Source of the DNA: Kitasatospora griseola
GTDB lineage: Bacteria > Actinomycetota > Actinomycetes > Streptomycetales > Streptomycetaceae
Assembly: GCF_014648555.1 (NCBI RefSeq)
Contig: NZ_BMRI01000017.1
Location: forward strand, 82,893-142,843
Direction of reading: 5' to 3'
DNA length: 59,951 nt
This document shows, one piece after another, positions 36,792-47,280 of the stretch (positions are counted from its first letter, which is position 1; every line of letters begins with the position of its first letter). The position numbers were made by a program, and so were the translations under genes. The notes under the pieces are model-generated. The model did not search any database. It saw only the letters and a list, made by a program, of their open reading frames with translations, and was not told the DNA's origin.

Positions 36792-36943
36792 GAAAGGACG
36801 CTCCGAAACAGCAAGAGGACACACGGGTGGCGTGGAAGCTGGTCCGCTTGCTAGGACATACGGGGCGTCGACATGGCGCCGACGCTACGCCGCCGCGCGG
36901 GCCGCCCGCATCCGAATTTCCGGCGCCTTCCCGTCTCCGCAGG

Positions 36944-37258
36944 TCAGGAGAGGTGGAGCGCCAGCATGTAGACGGCCGTCCCCGCGATGATCGACAGCAG
37001 GGCACTGCGCCGCCACAGGTGCAGCCCCAGCGTCGCGGCCAGGCCGGCGGCGGCCGGGCCCGCGCCGGCGAGCGGGACGTCCCGCAGGGTGTAGACGGTG
37101 AGGATCACCATCACCCCGGCCGGCATGGTCGCCGCCAGGAACCTCAGCAGCCCGGACTCCCGCACCCGGCCCAGCAGCACGAACGGCGCGGCCCGCAGCA
37201 GCACCGTCACCGTGAACATCACCAGCAGGCCGGCCAGCACGTACCGCCACTCAGGCAC
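36944..37258 (-). CDS. azlD: AzlD family branched-chain amino acid export subunit
   Basis: 104 aa from GTG 37258, overlapping the azlC gene by 8 bp. Four hydrophobic segments are visible: VLAGLLVMFTVTVLLRAAPF, FLAATMPAGVMVILTVYTL, GAGPAAAGLAATLGLHLW and ALLSIIAGTAVYMLAL. The motif RAAPFVLLGR and the length are typical of AzlD. It forms the export complex with AzlC (branched-chain amino acids or analogues). Confidence 0.9.
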   Translation of the reverse strand: MPEWRYVLAGLLVMFTVTVLLRAAPFVLLGRVRESGLLRFLAATMPAGVMVILTVYTLRDVPLAGAGPAAAGLAATLGLHLWRRSALLSIIAGTAVYMLALHLS

Positions 37259-37943
37259 GACGCCCCCTCAGCAGGTAGCGGACGGTCAGCGCCGCCACGT
37301 ACAACCCGAGCGCCACCACCAGCAGTTGGCCCTTCGCCACCAGCAGCGCGGCCAGTGCGCTCAGCAACGCGAGGATCGGCCCCGGGACGTCACGGGTGGC
37401 CCGCCAGCCGTCCACGGCGAGGACCGCGAACAGCGCGGTGAGCGCGAAGTCCAGCCCCCGGACGGTGCCCGGCAGGGCGGCCCCCAGCAGCGCCCCCGTC
37501 ACTCCGCCCAGCACCCAGTACGCCTGGCAGAACGCCTGGATCGCCACGATCCGCCGACCCGTGAGGTGCGGGCGGGCGGCGGCCAGGGCGTACGCCTCGT
37601 CGGTCAGCGTGTAGACGCTGTACGCCTTGGCGGCGCGACCGCGAACCCGGTGCAGCGGGAAGGAGAGTCCGTAGAAGACGTGCCGGAAGTTCACCAGGAA
37701 GGTGGTGACGGCGACGGACGCGAGCGGCGTCACCGCGAGGAGGAGGCCGATCGCCAGGAACTCCAGCGAGCCCGCGTAGATCAGCGACGAGAACACCGGC
37801 GCCCACCACCAGGCGAACCCGCTCTGCACCAACAGCACTCCGAACGCGACGCCCAGGGGGTACAGGCCCAGACCCACCCCGAGAGTGTCCGCGGCGGCGG
37901 ACCTGACAGCGTGCGGGTCTTCGACGTCGGTTGAGATCACCAC
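37251..37943 (-). CDS. azlC: AzlC family branched-chain amino acid export permease
   Basis: 230 aa from GTG 37943 (a second in-frame GTG follows at 37940). The family core FAWWWAPVFSSLIYAGSLEF with LAIGLLLA, VNFRHVFYGLSFP and SVYTLTDEAYALAA is clear, with about seven to eight transmembrane helices. No Shine-Dalgarno is seen; a TAATGT -10-like sequence ends about 6 bases ahead of the start, so the mRNA may be leaderless. It is cotranscribed with azlD. Confidence 0.9.
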   Translation of the reverse strand: MVISTDVEDPHAVRSAAADTLGVGLGLYPLGVAFGVLLVQSGFAWWWAPVFSSLIYAGSLEFLAIGLLLAVTPLASVAVTTFLVNFRHVFYGLSFPLHRVRGRAAKAYSVYTLTDEAYALAAARPHLTGRRIVAIQAFCQAYWVLGGVTGALLGAALPGTVRGLDFALTALFAVLAVDGWRATRDVPGPILALLSALAALLVAKGQLLVVALGLYVAALTVRYLLRGRRA

Positions 37944-38042
37944 ACCGGGACATTAATGCAGGCGGGAGCCCTGCCGGGGGCGGGTGAGGGCGAATTCGGC
38001 GGGCTCAGGGATGCGGCGGGTCGAGGACGGGGCCCGAAAAAG

Positions 38043-38321
38043 TCACGCAGCCGGGAGCTCGTCCAGGCCTTCCTGAACCATCTTGGCGACCCGGTCCAGC
38101 GCGGCTTCAGCGCCCTCCGCGTCGGCCGACAGGATGACGGTCTCGCCGCCCTCCGCGCCGAGGGCGAGCAGGCCGAGCATGGAGCCGGCGTTGACCGGGG
38201 CGCCGGTCTCCTTGGCGATGGTCATGGGGACGCCGGTGGAGGTGACGGCCTTGACGAAGATGGAGGCGGGACGGGCGTGCAGGCCCTCGGCCCAACCGAT
38301 GGTGACGCGGCGCTCAGCCAT
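38043..38321 (-). CDS. ptsH: HPr phosphocarrier protein of the phosphotransferase system
   Basis: 92 aa from ATG 38321. HPr passes phosphate from enzyme I to sugar-specific IIA proteins. The active His15 lies in GLHARPASIFVKAV, and Ser47 (NAGSMLGLLALG) is at the regulatory serine position. Length and sequence are typical for Streptomyces HPr. Enzyme I and IIA genes are not in the window, as in S. coelicolor. A DasR-type dre site lies upstream in the 153 bp shared with the divergent acetyltransferase gene, so control by N-acetylglucosamine metabolism is likely. Confidence 0.95.
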   Translation of the reverse strand: MAERRVTIGWAEGLHARPASIFVKAVTSTGVPMTIAKETGAPVNAGSMLGLLALGAEGGETVILSADAEGAEAALDRVAKMVQEGLDELPAA

Positions 38322-38357
38322 GAGAGGTGCCTTTCAGGTGGTGCAGGGTGGTGCAAA

Positions 38358-38373
38358 TGTTGTCTAGACCAGT
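38358..38373. promoter_or_regulatory. dre site (DasR-responsive element) upstream of ptsH
   Basis: TGTTGTCTAGACCAGT matches 13 of 16 positions of the dre palindrome ACTGGTCTAGACCAGT. It lies 37 bp upstream of the ptsH start. DasR, the GntR-type repressor released by glucosamine-6-phosphate, is known to control ptsH in S. coelicolor. The site is also framed by GTGCAA (38351) and TTGCAC (38375), and could affect the divergent gene. Confidence 0.75.
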
Positions 38374-38474
38374 GTTGCACGCCGGTGTGTCTGCGACCCG
38401 GCGCGAGCAGGGCCAGCGTGCCGTGCCCGGCAGGGGCGGCGCCATCAGGCTCGCCGACGACTACCCTGACGACC

Positions 38475-41270
<2,796 letters not shown>

Positions 41271-41391
41271 TCTTGCGTGGTTGCCCGCCCGGCAGGAGCG
41301 GGCAGCCGCCGGGCCCGGCAGCAGGACGACGGGCCGGGCGACCCGGCGCAGTGCCACCCGCCGGAGCGGCGGGACATGCCAGGATGGAGAT

Positions 41392-41976
41392 ATGGCGAAG
41401 ACCGGTACCACCACGCAGGACCTGCGGTCCGCGATCGAGCGCAGCGGCTACTACCCGGCGCTGGTCTCCGAGGCGGTGGAGTCCGCGGTGGGCCCCGAGC
41501 CGATCAGTTCGTACCTGGTGCACCAGGAGACCACCTTCGACGCGAACGAGGTTCGCCGGCACGTCACCGTGCTGGTGCTCACCGCGTCCCGCTTCGTGGT
41601 CAGCCACACCGACGAGCAGAACGGCGACGCGGCCACGCCCGTGCCGTACGCCACCACCTCCACCGAGACGGTCCGGCTGGACCGGATCAACTCCGTGGTG
41701 ATCAGCCGCATGGTCGCCAACCCCGAGACGTACACCCCCGGCACCCTGCCCCGCGAGGTCGTCCTCACCATCGGCTGGGGCGCCGTGCAGCGCCTCGACC
41801 TGGAGCCGGCCGGCTGCTCCGACCCGAACTGCGAGGCGGACCACGGCTACACCGGCTCCGCCACCGCCGACGACCTGTCGCTGCGGGTCAGCGAGGCCGG
41901 GGACGGTCCGGAGACGGTCGCCCAGGCGCTGGTGTTCGCCCGGGCGCTGTCCGAGGCGACCGTGGCCAACGGCTGA
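41392..41976 (+). CDS. DUF5998 family protein
   Basis: 194 aa from ATG 41392. The actinobacterial DUF5998 family is recognised from LRSAIERSGYYPALVSEAVE, SYLVHQETTFDANEVRRHVT, and a Cys-containing CSDPNCEADHGYTG loop that might bind a metal. It appears to be a soluble cytosolic protein with an alternating beta-sandwich/PH-like pattern. GGAG lies only two bases ahead of the ATG. Function unknown. It precedes the phosphodiesterase gene by 7 bp, so the two are likely cotranscribed. Confidence 0.85.
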   Translation: MAKTGTTTQDLRSAIERSGYYPALVSEAVESAVGPEPISSYLVHQETTFDANEVRRHVTVLVLTASRFVVSHTDEQNGDAATPVPYATTSTETVRLDRINSVVISRMVANPETYTPGTLPREVVLTIGWGAVQRLDLEPAGCSDPNCEADHGYTGSATADDLSLRVSEAGDGPETVAQALVFARALSEATVANG

Positions 41977-41983
41977 GCCCGGT

Positions 41984-43144
41984 ATGCATCACGGTTACGA
42001 CGCGTTCCACCCGCTCGACCCCGCCGACGCACCCGCCCCGCGCTACGGCTGCGCCGCCCTCTCCGACCTGCTGCCCACCTTGGCGGCGGGCCTCGGCGTG
42101 CCCGGCTACCGCGCCACGCTGCCGCTGGAGCCCGCCGACCGGGTGTGCGTCTTCCTGGTGGACGGCCTCGGCTGGGAGCTGATCCGCCGCCACCCCGACT
42201 GGGCGCCGTTCCTGAACTCGCTGACGGCCGCCGGCCAGCCGATCACGGCCGGCTTCCCGTCCACCACCGCCACCTCGCTGGCCTCCGTCGGCACCGGCCT
42301 GCCGCCGGGGCAGCACGGCCTGGCCGGATACACGGTGGCGATCCCCGGCCGCGGCCGGCTGATGAACCAGCTGCGCTGGCAGCCGCCGGTGGACCCGCAC
42401 GGCTGGCAGCCGTACCCGACCGTCTTCGAGCAGGCGCACCTCGCGGGGGTGGCCACCGCCCAAGTGTCCTCCCCGCTGTTCGCCACCACCCCGCTCACCC
42501 AGGTCGCGCTCTCCGGCGGCACCTTCCTCGGCCGCACCACCGGCGAGGAGCGGATGGACCGGGCGGCCGCCTGGCTGGCCGAGCACGACCGCGCCCTGGT
42601 CTACACGTACCTGAGCGAACTCGACGCCGCCGGGCACCGGTTCGGCGTCGACTCGGACGAGTGGCGGCTCACCCTGTCCACCGTCGACCGGCTCGCCCGC
42701 CGCCTCGCCGAACAGCTCCCGCCGCGCTCCGCGCTCTACGTCACCGCCGACCACGGCATGATCGACGTCACCCCGGAGAATCGGATCGACTTCGACGAGG
42801 ACTGGGAGCTCTCGGCCGGCGTCGCCCTGCTCGGCGGCGAGGGCCGCGCCCGCCACGTGTACGCCCACCCCGGCGCGGCCGGCGACGTGCACGCGGTGTG
42901 GAGCGAGGTCCTCGGCGAGCAGATGTGGGTCGCCACCCGCGACCAGGCCATCGCCGCGGGCTGGTTCGGCCCCGAGGTGGACGAACGGGTCTACCACCGG
43001 ATCGGCGACGTGGTGGCCGCCGCGCGCGACGACATCGCGATCATCGCCAGCCGCAACGAGCCCGGCGAGTCCCAGATGATCGGCCTGCACGGCTCGATGA
43101 CCCCCGTCGAACAACTCGTCCCGCTGCTCGAAGTCCGTGGCTGA
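41984..43144 (+). CDS. Type I phosphodiesterase/nucleotide pyrophosphatase family protein
   Basis: 386 aa from ATG 41984. Alkaline-phosphatase-superfamily metalloenzyme. Two-metal residues can be recognised: Asp60 (FLVDGLGWE), a Thr nucleophile in FPSTTATSLAS (Thr94 or Thr95), the Asp/His pair of LSELDAAGHRFG and the DH of TADHGM. It has no signal peptide, unlike many secreted relatives. The substrate is unknown; a nucleotide or nucleotide-sugar phosphodiester is the family norm. It is 7 bp downstream of the DUF5998 gene, and 46 bp upstream of thymidine kinase. Confidence 0.88.
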   Translation: MHHGYDAFHPLDPADAPAPRYGCAALSDLLPTLAAGLGVPGYRATLPLEPADRVCVFLVDGLGWELIRRHPDWAPFLNSLTAAGQPITAGFPSTTATSLASVGTGLPPGQHGLAGYTVAIPGRGRLMNQLRWQPPVDPHGWQPYPTVFEQAHLAGVATAQVSSPLFATTPLTQVALSGGTFLGRTTGEERMDRAAAWLAEHDRALVYTYLSELDAAGHRFGVDSDEWRLTLSTVDRLARRLAEQLPPRSALYVTADHGMIDVTPENRIDFDEDWELSAGVALLGGEGRARHVYAHPGAAGDVHAVWSEVLGEQMWVATRDQAIAAGWFGPEVDERVYHRIGDVVAAARDDIAIIASRNEPGESQMIGLHGSMTPVEQLVPLLEVRG

Positions 43145-43190
43145 GACCGGCCCGTCAATCACCCACGCCCGAAAGGCTGACGCTCCACCC

Positions 43191-43838
43191 ATGGCTGAAC
43201 TGGTGTTCTTCTCGGGCACGATGGACTGCGGCAAGTCGACGCTCGCCCTCCAGATGGACCACAACCACACCGCCCGCGGCCGGCAGGGCATCATCTTCAC
43301 CCGCCACGACCGGGCCGGCGCCGCCACCATCTCCAGCCGCCTGGGCCTGCGCGCCGACGCGGTCGAGGTCGGCGACGAGTTCGACTTCCAGGCGTACGTG
43401 GTCCACCTGCTCTCGGCCGGCGGCAAGGTCGACTACCTGATCTGCGACGAAGCCCAGTTCTTCTCCGCCGGACAGATCGACCAACTCGCCCGCATCGTGG
43501 ACGAGTTGGGCATCGACGTGTTCACCTTCGGGATCACCACCGACTTCCGCACCAAGCTGTTCCCCGGCTCCCAGCGCCTGATCGAACTCGCCGACCGGGT
43601 CGAGGTCCTCCAGGTCGAGGCACTCTGCTGGTGCGGCGCCCGCGCCACCCACAACGCCCGCACCGTCGGCGGCGTCATGGTGGTCGAAGGCGCGCAGGTT
43701 GTGGTCGGCGACGTCGCCGTCAACGAGGACGAGATCGGCTACGAGGTGCTCTGCCGCCGCCACCACCGCCGCCGCCTCACGGCAGCCACCGCCCGGGTCG
43801 CCGTCCTCTCCCCGGACGTTCTTCCGTTCGAAGGCTGA
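43191..43838 (+). CDS. tdk: Thymidine kinase (type II)
   Basis: 215 aa from ATG 43191. It phosphorylates thymidine to dTMP in the salvage pathway. The P-loop is GTMDCGKS (9-16). ICDEAQFF carries the catalytic Glu, and the substrate lid follows VEALCWCGARATHNARTVGG. The zinc site appears as CWC and CRRHH, a variation on the usual two CxxC pairs. The order is typical of this region in Streptomyces. It is probably cotranscribed with the upstream phosphodiesterase gene. Confidence 0.93.
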   Translation: MAELVFFSGTMDCGKSTLALQMDHNHTARGRQGIIFTRHDRAGAATISSRLGLRADAVEVGDEFDFQAYVVHLLSAGGKVDYLICDEAQFFSAGQIDQLARIVDELGIDVFTFGITTDFRTKLFPGSQRLIELADRVEVLQVEALCWCGARATHNARTVGGVMVVEGAQVVVGDVAVNEDEIGYEVLCRRHHRRRLTAATARVAVLSPDVLPFEG

Positions 43839-43873
43839 TGCCGCGTCAGGTCGGTTGCCGCCACAATGGCAGC

Positions 43874-44698
43874 ATGACCTCGCCGCTGATCACCGCCGCC
43901 GAACTCGCCGCCGCGCTCGACTCCCCGCACCCGCCGGTGCTGCTCGACATCCGCTGGCAGCTCGGCGGCCCGCCCGGCGCCGAGGAGTACGCCAAGGGCC
44001 ACTTGCCCGGCGCGCACTACCTCGACCTCGACCGGGAACTCGCCGACCCGCCCGGCACCGCCGGCCGCCACCCGCTGCCCGGAGTCGAACGCCTCACCAC
44101 CGCGCTGCGCCGGGCCGGCGTCACCACGAGCCGCCCCGTCGTCGCCTACGACGCCGGCCCCTCGCTCTCCGCCGCCCGCGCCTGGTGGCTGCTCCGCTGG
44201 GCCGGCCACCCCGACATCCGGGTCCTCGACGGCGGCCTCGCGGCGTGGCTCGCCGCCGGGCAGCCGCTCAGCATTGAGACGCCCGCCGTCGGGAACGGGG
44301 ACTTCACGGTCGACCCCGGCCACCTTCCCACCGTCGACGCCACCGGCGCCGCCGAACTCGCCCGCACCGGAGTCCTGTTGGACGCGAGGGCCGGCGAACG
44401 CTACCGCGGCGAGACCGAGCCCGTCGACCCCCGGGCCGGCCACATCCCCGGCGCGGCCTCCGCCCCCACGACAGAGAATCTCGCGACGGACGGACGCTTC
44501 CTCCCCGCCGCGGATCTCGCGTCCCGGTTCGCGGCCCTCGGCGTCACCGACCCCGCCCACACCGCCGTCTACTGCGGCTCCGGCGTCACCGCGGCCCACC
44601 AACTCCTCGCCCTCGAACTCGCCGGCCACCAGGGCGCTGCGCTGTACCCCGGTTCCTGGAGCGAGTGGTCCGCGAACCCGGCGAACCCGATCGCTTAG
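43874..44698 (+). CDS. Sulfurtransferase (tandem rhodanese domains)
   Basis: 274 aa from ATG 43874. Two rhodanese domains are visible: an inactive N-terminal one (VLLDIRWQLGGPPGAEEYAK, no active Cys; the loop reads YDAGPSLSAAR) and a catalytic C-terminal one with the persulfide Cys in YCGSGVTA. This layout is that of thiosulfate or 3-mercaptopyruvate sulfurtransferases; CGSGVTA favours the 3-mercaptopyruvate type. No Shine-Dalgarno is seen; CACAAT lies six bases ahead, so the mRNA could be leaderless. Confidence 0.92.
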   Translation: MTSPLITAAELAAALDSPHPPVLLDIRWQLGGPPGAEEYAKGHLPGAHYLDLDRELADPPGTAGRHPLPGVERLTTALRRAGVTTSRPVVAYDAGPSLSAARAWWLLRWAGHPDIRVLDGGLAAWLAAGQPLSIETPAVGNGDFTVDPGHLPTVDATGAAELARTGVLLDARAGERYRGETEPVDPRAGHIPGAASAPTTENLATDGRFLPAADLASRFAALGVTDPAHTAVYCGSGVTAAHQLLALELAGHQGAALYPGSWSEWSANPANPIA

Positions 44699-44702
44699 GG
44701 TA

Positions 44703-44743
44703 CGAAACCAGGGGCTCGGGGGTGCGAAACCAGGGGCTCGGGG
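44703..44743. repeat. Direct repeat, two 19-bp copies
   Basis: CGAAACCAGGGGCTCGGGG occurs at 44703-44721 and 44725-44743 with a 22-bp period, directly after the sulfurtransferase stop codon. Confidence 0.9.
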
Positions 44744-44879
44744 AACGGCGAGGCCCTGTTGCCGGCGGCCAGAGACAGCGGTCGGCCATGGCTGCGGCGG
44801 GTCAAAGACAGGGACCAGAAACGGCGGAACGCTCAGCGCCCTGTTGATCACCAGCAGACATGGCCTCGCCGTTCTCCCC
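44740..44879. repeat. 140-bp unit bounded by inverted repeats
   Basis: GGGGAACGGCGAGGCC (44740-44755) is inverted at 44862-44879 (GGCCTCGCCGTTCTCCCC), differing by a 2-base insertion. The enclosed DNA holds no gene but two partial copies of GCCCTGTTG followed by CCAG. The size and ends recall a miniature inverted-repeat element; no target-site duplication was established. Confidence 0.45.
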
Positions 44880-44926
44880 CAGCCTTGGCGGCTGGGAGGT
44901 GCCCCCACGAGCCCCTGTCGGGGCTC
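44874..44926. repeat. Dispersed Streptomyces-type palindromic repeat
   Basis: CCCAGCC-TTGGC-GGCTGGG, followed by AGGTGCCCCCACGA and a second hairpin GAGCCCC-TGTC-GGGGCTC (44909-44926), resembles a short palindrome that I recall recurring between genes in many Streptomyces genomes. It lies between the convergent sulfurtransferase and sepH genes and may end both transcripts. A degraded copy of the second hairpin follows at 44940-44958. Confidence 0.5.
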
Positions 44927-44964
44927 CCGCCGTTCCCCCCGAGCGTCTGTCGGGACTCTCCCAC

Positions 44965-45996
44965 TTACTCGGGCTTCTTGCGGCGCGAGCCGAAGACGAT
45001 CTCGTCCCAGCTCGGCACCGTCGCCCGCCGCCCGGGTCGGACGCCGTCCGCCTCGGCCTGGCGGTCGGTCGCGCCGACCATGCGGTCGCGGTGCGGGGAG
45101 ACCGACCGCGGCATCAGGATGTCCGCGTACGCGGAGCCCGCGCCGACGCTCGCCGCAGGGGCACTCGCGGGTTCCTCGATCTCCTCGGGCTCCTCGGTGA
45201 CCGTGGTCTCCACGCTCGGCCCGACCGGCGTCAGGTCTCCGCGGTAGGAGGGCACGACGTCCAACAGGCTGGTGAGGGAGTCCCGTTCGGGGGAGACCGC
45301 GGCGACCGCCTCGCGGTGCATGATGCGGTCGGCGGAGGGACGCTCGATCATCGGGCGCGTCGGGCGGTCGTGGGGGAGCCGGGCGATCCGCGGGATGAAC
45401 GGGAAGACCGAGTCCTCCTCGCGTTCCACGTTCTCGCCGATCAGCGCGCGTGCCTCGTCGTCGTTCGGCTGCACCAGCCGCCGCGGCGGGTCGTACGACC
45501 AGGCGGCACGGCGGTGTTCGCCCTCGGCGCGGTAGGTGAGGATGACTTCCCAGGTGCCGTCGTCGCGGCGCCAGGAGTCCCAGCGTTCGGTGTCCTTCTC
45601 GGCGCCGCGCAGCGCGAGCCGCTCGGCGACGGCCTCGCCGAGCTGGGGGCCGGTGGACTCGCCGTGGCGGCGGATCGCCGTCTTGCGGGCCCGCTCGGCC
45701 ATGAAGGCGCGCTCCGCCAGCACGGGACCCTCGAAGCGGCGTACGCGGTCGACCGAGATGCCGGCGGCCTGGGCGACCTCCTCGGCGGAGGCACCGGCTC
45801 GTATCCGCGCCTGGATGTCGCGCGGGCGGAGGTGGCTCTCCACCTCGATCTCGATCTGGCCCAGCCGCGGCCGGTCACCCCGGACGGCGGCGCGCAGCCG
45901 CTCGTCGATCGGAAGGGTGTACTCCGTGCTGTCGGCAGCCTTGAGCACCAGCCGTGTGCCGTCGTTGCTGACGGCCACGACGCGCAGTTCGGGCAC
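44965..45996 (-). CDS. sepH: Septation protein SepH
   Basis: 343 aa from GTG 45996, five bases after GGGAGG. SepH is an actinobacterial cell-division protein that binds FtsZ and promotes its assembly. The N-terminal domain (about 1-175) opens PELRVVAVSNDGTRLVLKAA and contains a helix-turn-helix-like segment (DIQARIRAGASAEEVAQAAG, then ISVDRVRRFEGPVLAERAFM). A long acidic, disordered middle follows. The protein ends with the conserved motif VPSWDEIVFGSRRKKPE. All these features match DUF3071/SepH as I know it. Confidence 0.95.
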   Translation of the reverse strand: MPELRVVAVSNDGTRLVLKAADSTEYTLPIDERLRAAVRGDRPRLGQIEIEVESHLRPRDIQARIRAGASAEEVAQAAGISVDRVRRFEGPVLAERAFMAERARKTAIRRHGESTGPQLGEAVAERLALRGAEKDTERWDSWRRDDGTWEVILTYRAEGEHRRAAWSYDPPRRLVQPNDDEARALIGENVEREEDSVFPFIPRIARLPHDRPTRPMIERPSADRIMHREAVAAVSPERDSLTSLLDVVPSYRGDLTPVGPSVETTVTEEPEEIEEPASAPAASVGAGSAYADILMPRSVSPHRDRMVGATDRQAEADGVRPGRRATVPSWDEIVFGSRRKKPE

Positions 45997-46466
45997 GGTT
46001 ACCTCCCGGGTGGTGCCTGCCGACGTCACCTGCGTCGCTGCTCCCGTACTGAGTGTGGCCTGCCCGCTGGCGAGTGGCCACAACCTTGCAGAGTTACCCG
46101 GCGTGTCGGGCTTTCACCCGGGCGCGCCGCTGTGGCACGGTTGCCTGTTTGCCACGTCGCCGTCGACATCGCACCCGGGCGCCCGGGCCGTCGTCTGACG
46201 GAGTGTCGACAGGCGGGACCGAAGGCTCAGGCTCCACGAACAGTACTCCATTCGTGGCATCCAGAGGGGCGGCTCGCCGCTCAAGTCTCCCGCGAATCAT
46301 CGGAATCTCAAGAGTGTGCACCCCATAGGACGTCCGGTGATCGGCGGACGGTGATCATCTTCACATATATCGACCGGGGAGAACCGGATTTTCGACCCTT
46401 GTGTCCTTCTTTGGGCAAGATGGAGAGACTTGTTCGAAATTCCGACACGCCGACCGAGGGACAGTG
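45997..46466. other. Divergent region between sepH and the membrane-protein gene
   Basis: 470 bp. The sepH ribosome site lies at its left end. From about 46320 to 46440 the DNA is clearly less GC-rich (CACATATATCG, GATTTTCG, CTTCTTTGGG) and probably holds the promoter of the plus-strand gene. A 75-codon minus-strand frame at 46094-46321 has poor codon usage and is not accepted as a gene. Confidence 0.45.
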
Positions 46467-47273
46467 ATGCCGCAGCAGAGGGAGCAGTTCGCGCACGGAG
46501 CGGCCGGTGCCGAGGAGAAGGGCGAACGCAAGCGGCTTGATCTGACGATGACTCAGGTCGCGGCGAGCGCGCTGGCGACGGTGGTCGGTGCGGTCCTCGC
46601 CTCGGAACTCGGAGTGTACGGAACGATACTCGGCGCGGCCGTCGTCTCGGTGGGGGCGACGACCGGAAGCGCGGTCTTCCAGCACCTGTTCAAACGCACC
46701 GGGGAACGACTGCGCAATCGCGGCGCCGAATCCGCGCCCGCCGAACCTCCCCGGCCGGCTCCGGCGGGCGGAATCAGCCAGGACTGGAACACGCCGCGGT
46801 TGGTGCGGGCGAAACGTCGGTGGACCTGGAAGTCCTACACGGCGGTATCCGCACTGGTGTTCGCTATTGCGATGGTGCCGATCGTCGCGGTGGAACTCGC
46901 CGCCGGAAAACCGCTGCACGACATCACCACCGGCCAGGACGGCAGCGGCACTTCGTTCAACCCGTCCCGCCCGTCCGTCGGCGGCGGCGACAAGGGTGTC
47001 GACGACGGCGGCAAGCAGGACCGGCAGCAGCCCGCTCCGGTGCAGTCGCCGAGCAGCGATCCGTCCCGGTACTGGCCCAGTGACCGTCCCTCGTCCGGGA
47101 GTTCCGGCTCGCCCGCGCCCAGCACCTCGGCCCGGCCGTCCACCACGCCCGAGCCGACCGCGTCGCCCAGCGCCGGCGGCTCCCCGGCGGCCACCGGGGA
47201 GGCCCACCCCGGCCCCGCCTCGGGCGGCACGGTCGGGCCGGACGCCGCGCCCGGCGCGGGCGCGGCGGGCTGA
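46467..47273 (+). CDS. Membrane protein with Ser/Pro-rich tail, unknown function
   Basis: 268 aa from ATG 46467 (GTG 46464 directly precedes it). A short cytoplasmic start (EEKGERKRLDLTMTQVAASA) runs into two close hydrophobic stretches (LATVVGAVLASELGVYGTIL and GAAVVSVGATTGSAVF). A basic loop then leads to a third membrane segment (SYTAVSALVFAIAMVPIVAV). The last ~115 residues are Ser/Pro/Gly/Thr-rich and probably extracytoplasmic. This layout is common in Streptomyces membrane proteins of unknown role. It is divergent from sepH and convergent with the oxidase gene, with only 7 bp between stops. Confidence 0.75.
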   Translation: MPQQREQFAHGAAGAEEKGERKRLDLTMTQVAASALATVVGAVLASELGVYGTILGAAVVSVGATTGSAVFQHLFKRTGERLRNRGAESAPAEPPRPAPAGGISQDWNTPRLVRAKRRWTWKSYTAVSALVFAIAMVPIVAVELAAGKPLHDITTGQDGSGTSFNPSRPSVGGGDKGVDDGGKQDRQQPAPVQSPSSDPSRYWPSDRPSSGSSGSPAPSTSARPSTTPEPTASPSAGGSPAATGEAHPGPASGGTVGPDAAPGAGAAG

Positions 47274-47280
47274 CGGGCGG

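Noticed and set aside
36840..36890. Seven-codon ORF (MSTPRMS) in the ABC-F leader as an attenuation peptide
   Set aside because: No ribosome binding site and no alternative hairpins beside it; ABC-F attenuators are known elsewhere but are not supported here.
46094..46321. 75-codon minus-strand frame upstream of sepH (MHTLEIPMIRGRLERRAAPL and on)
   Set aside because: Many A/T-ending codons, no ribosome binding site, and an arginine-rich end typical of non-coding high-GC DNA.
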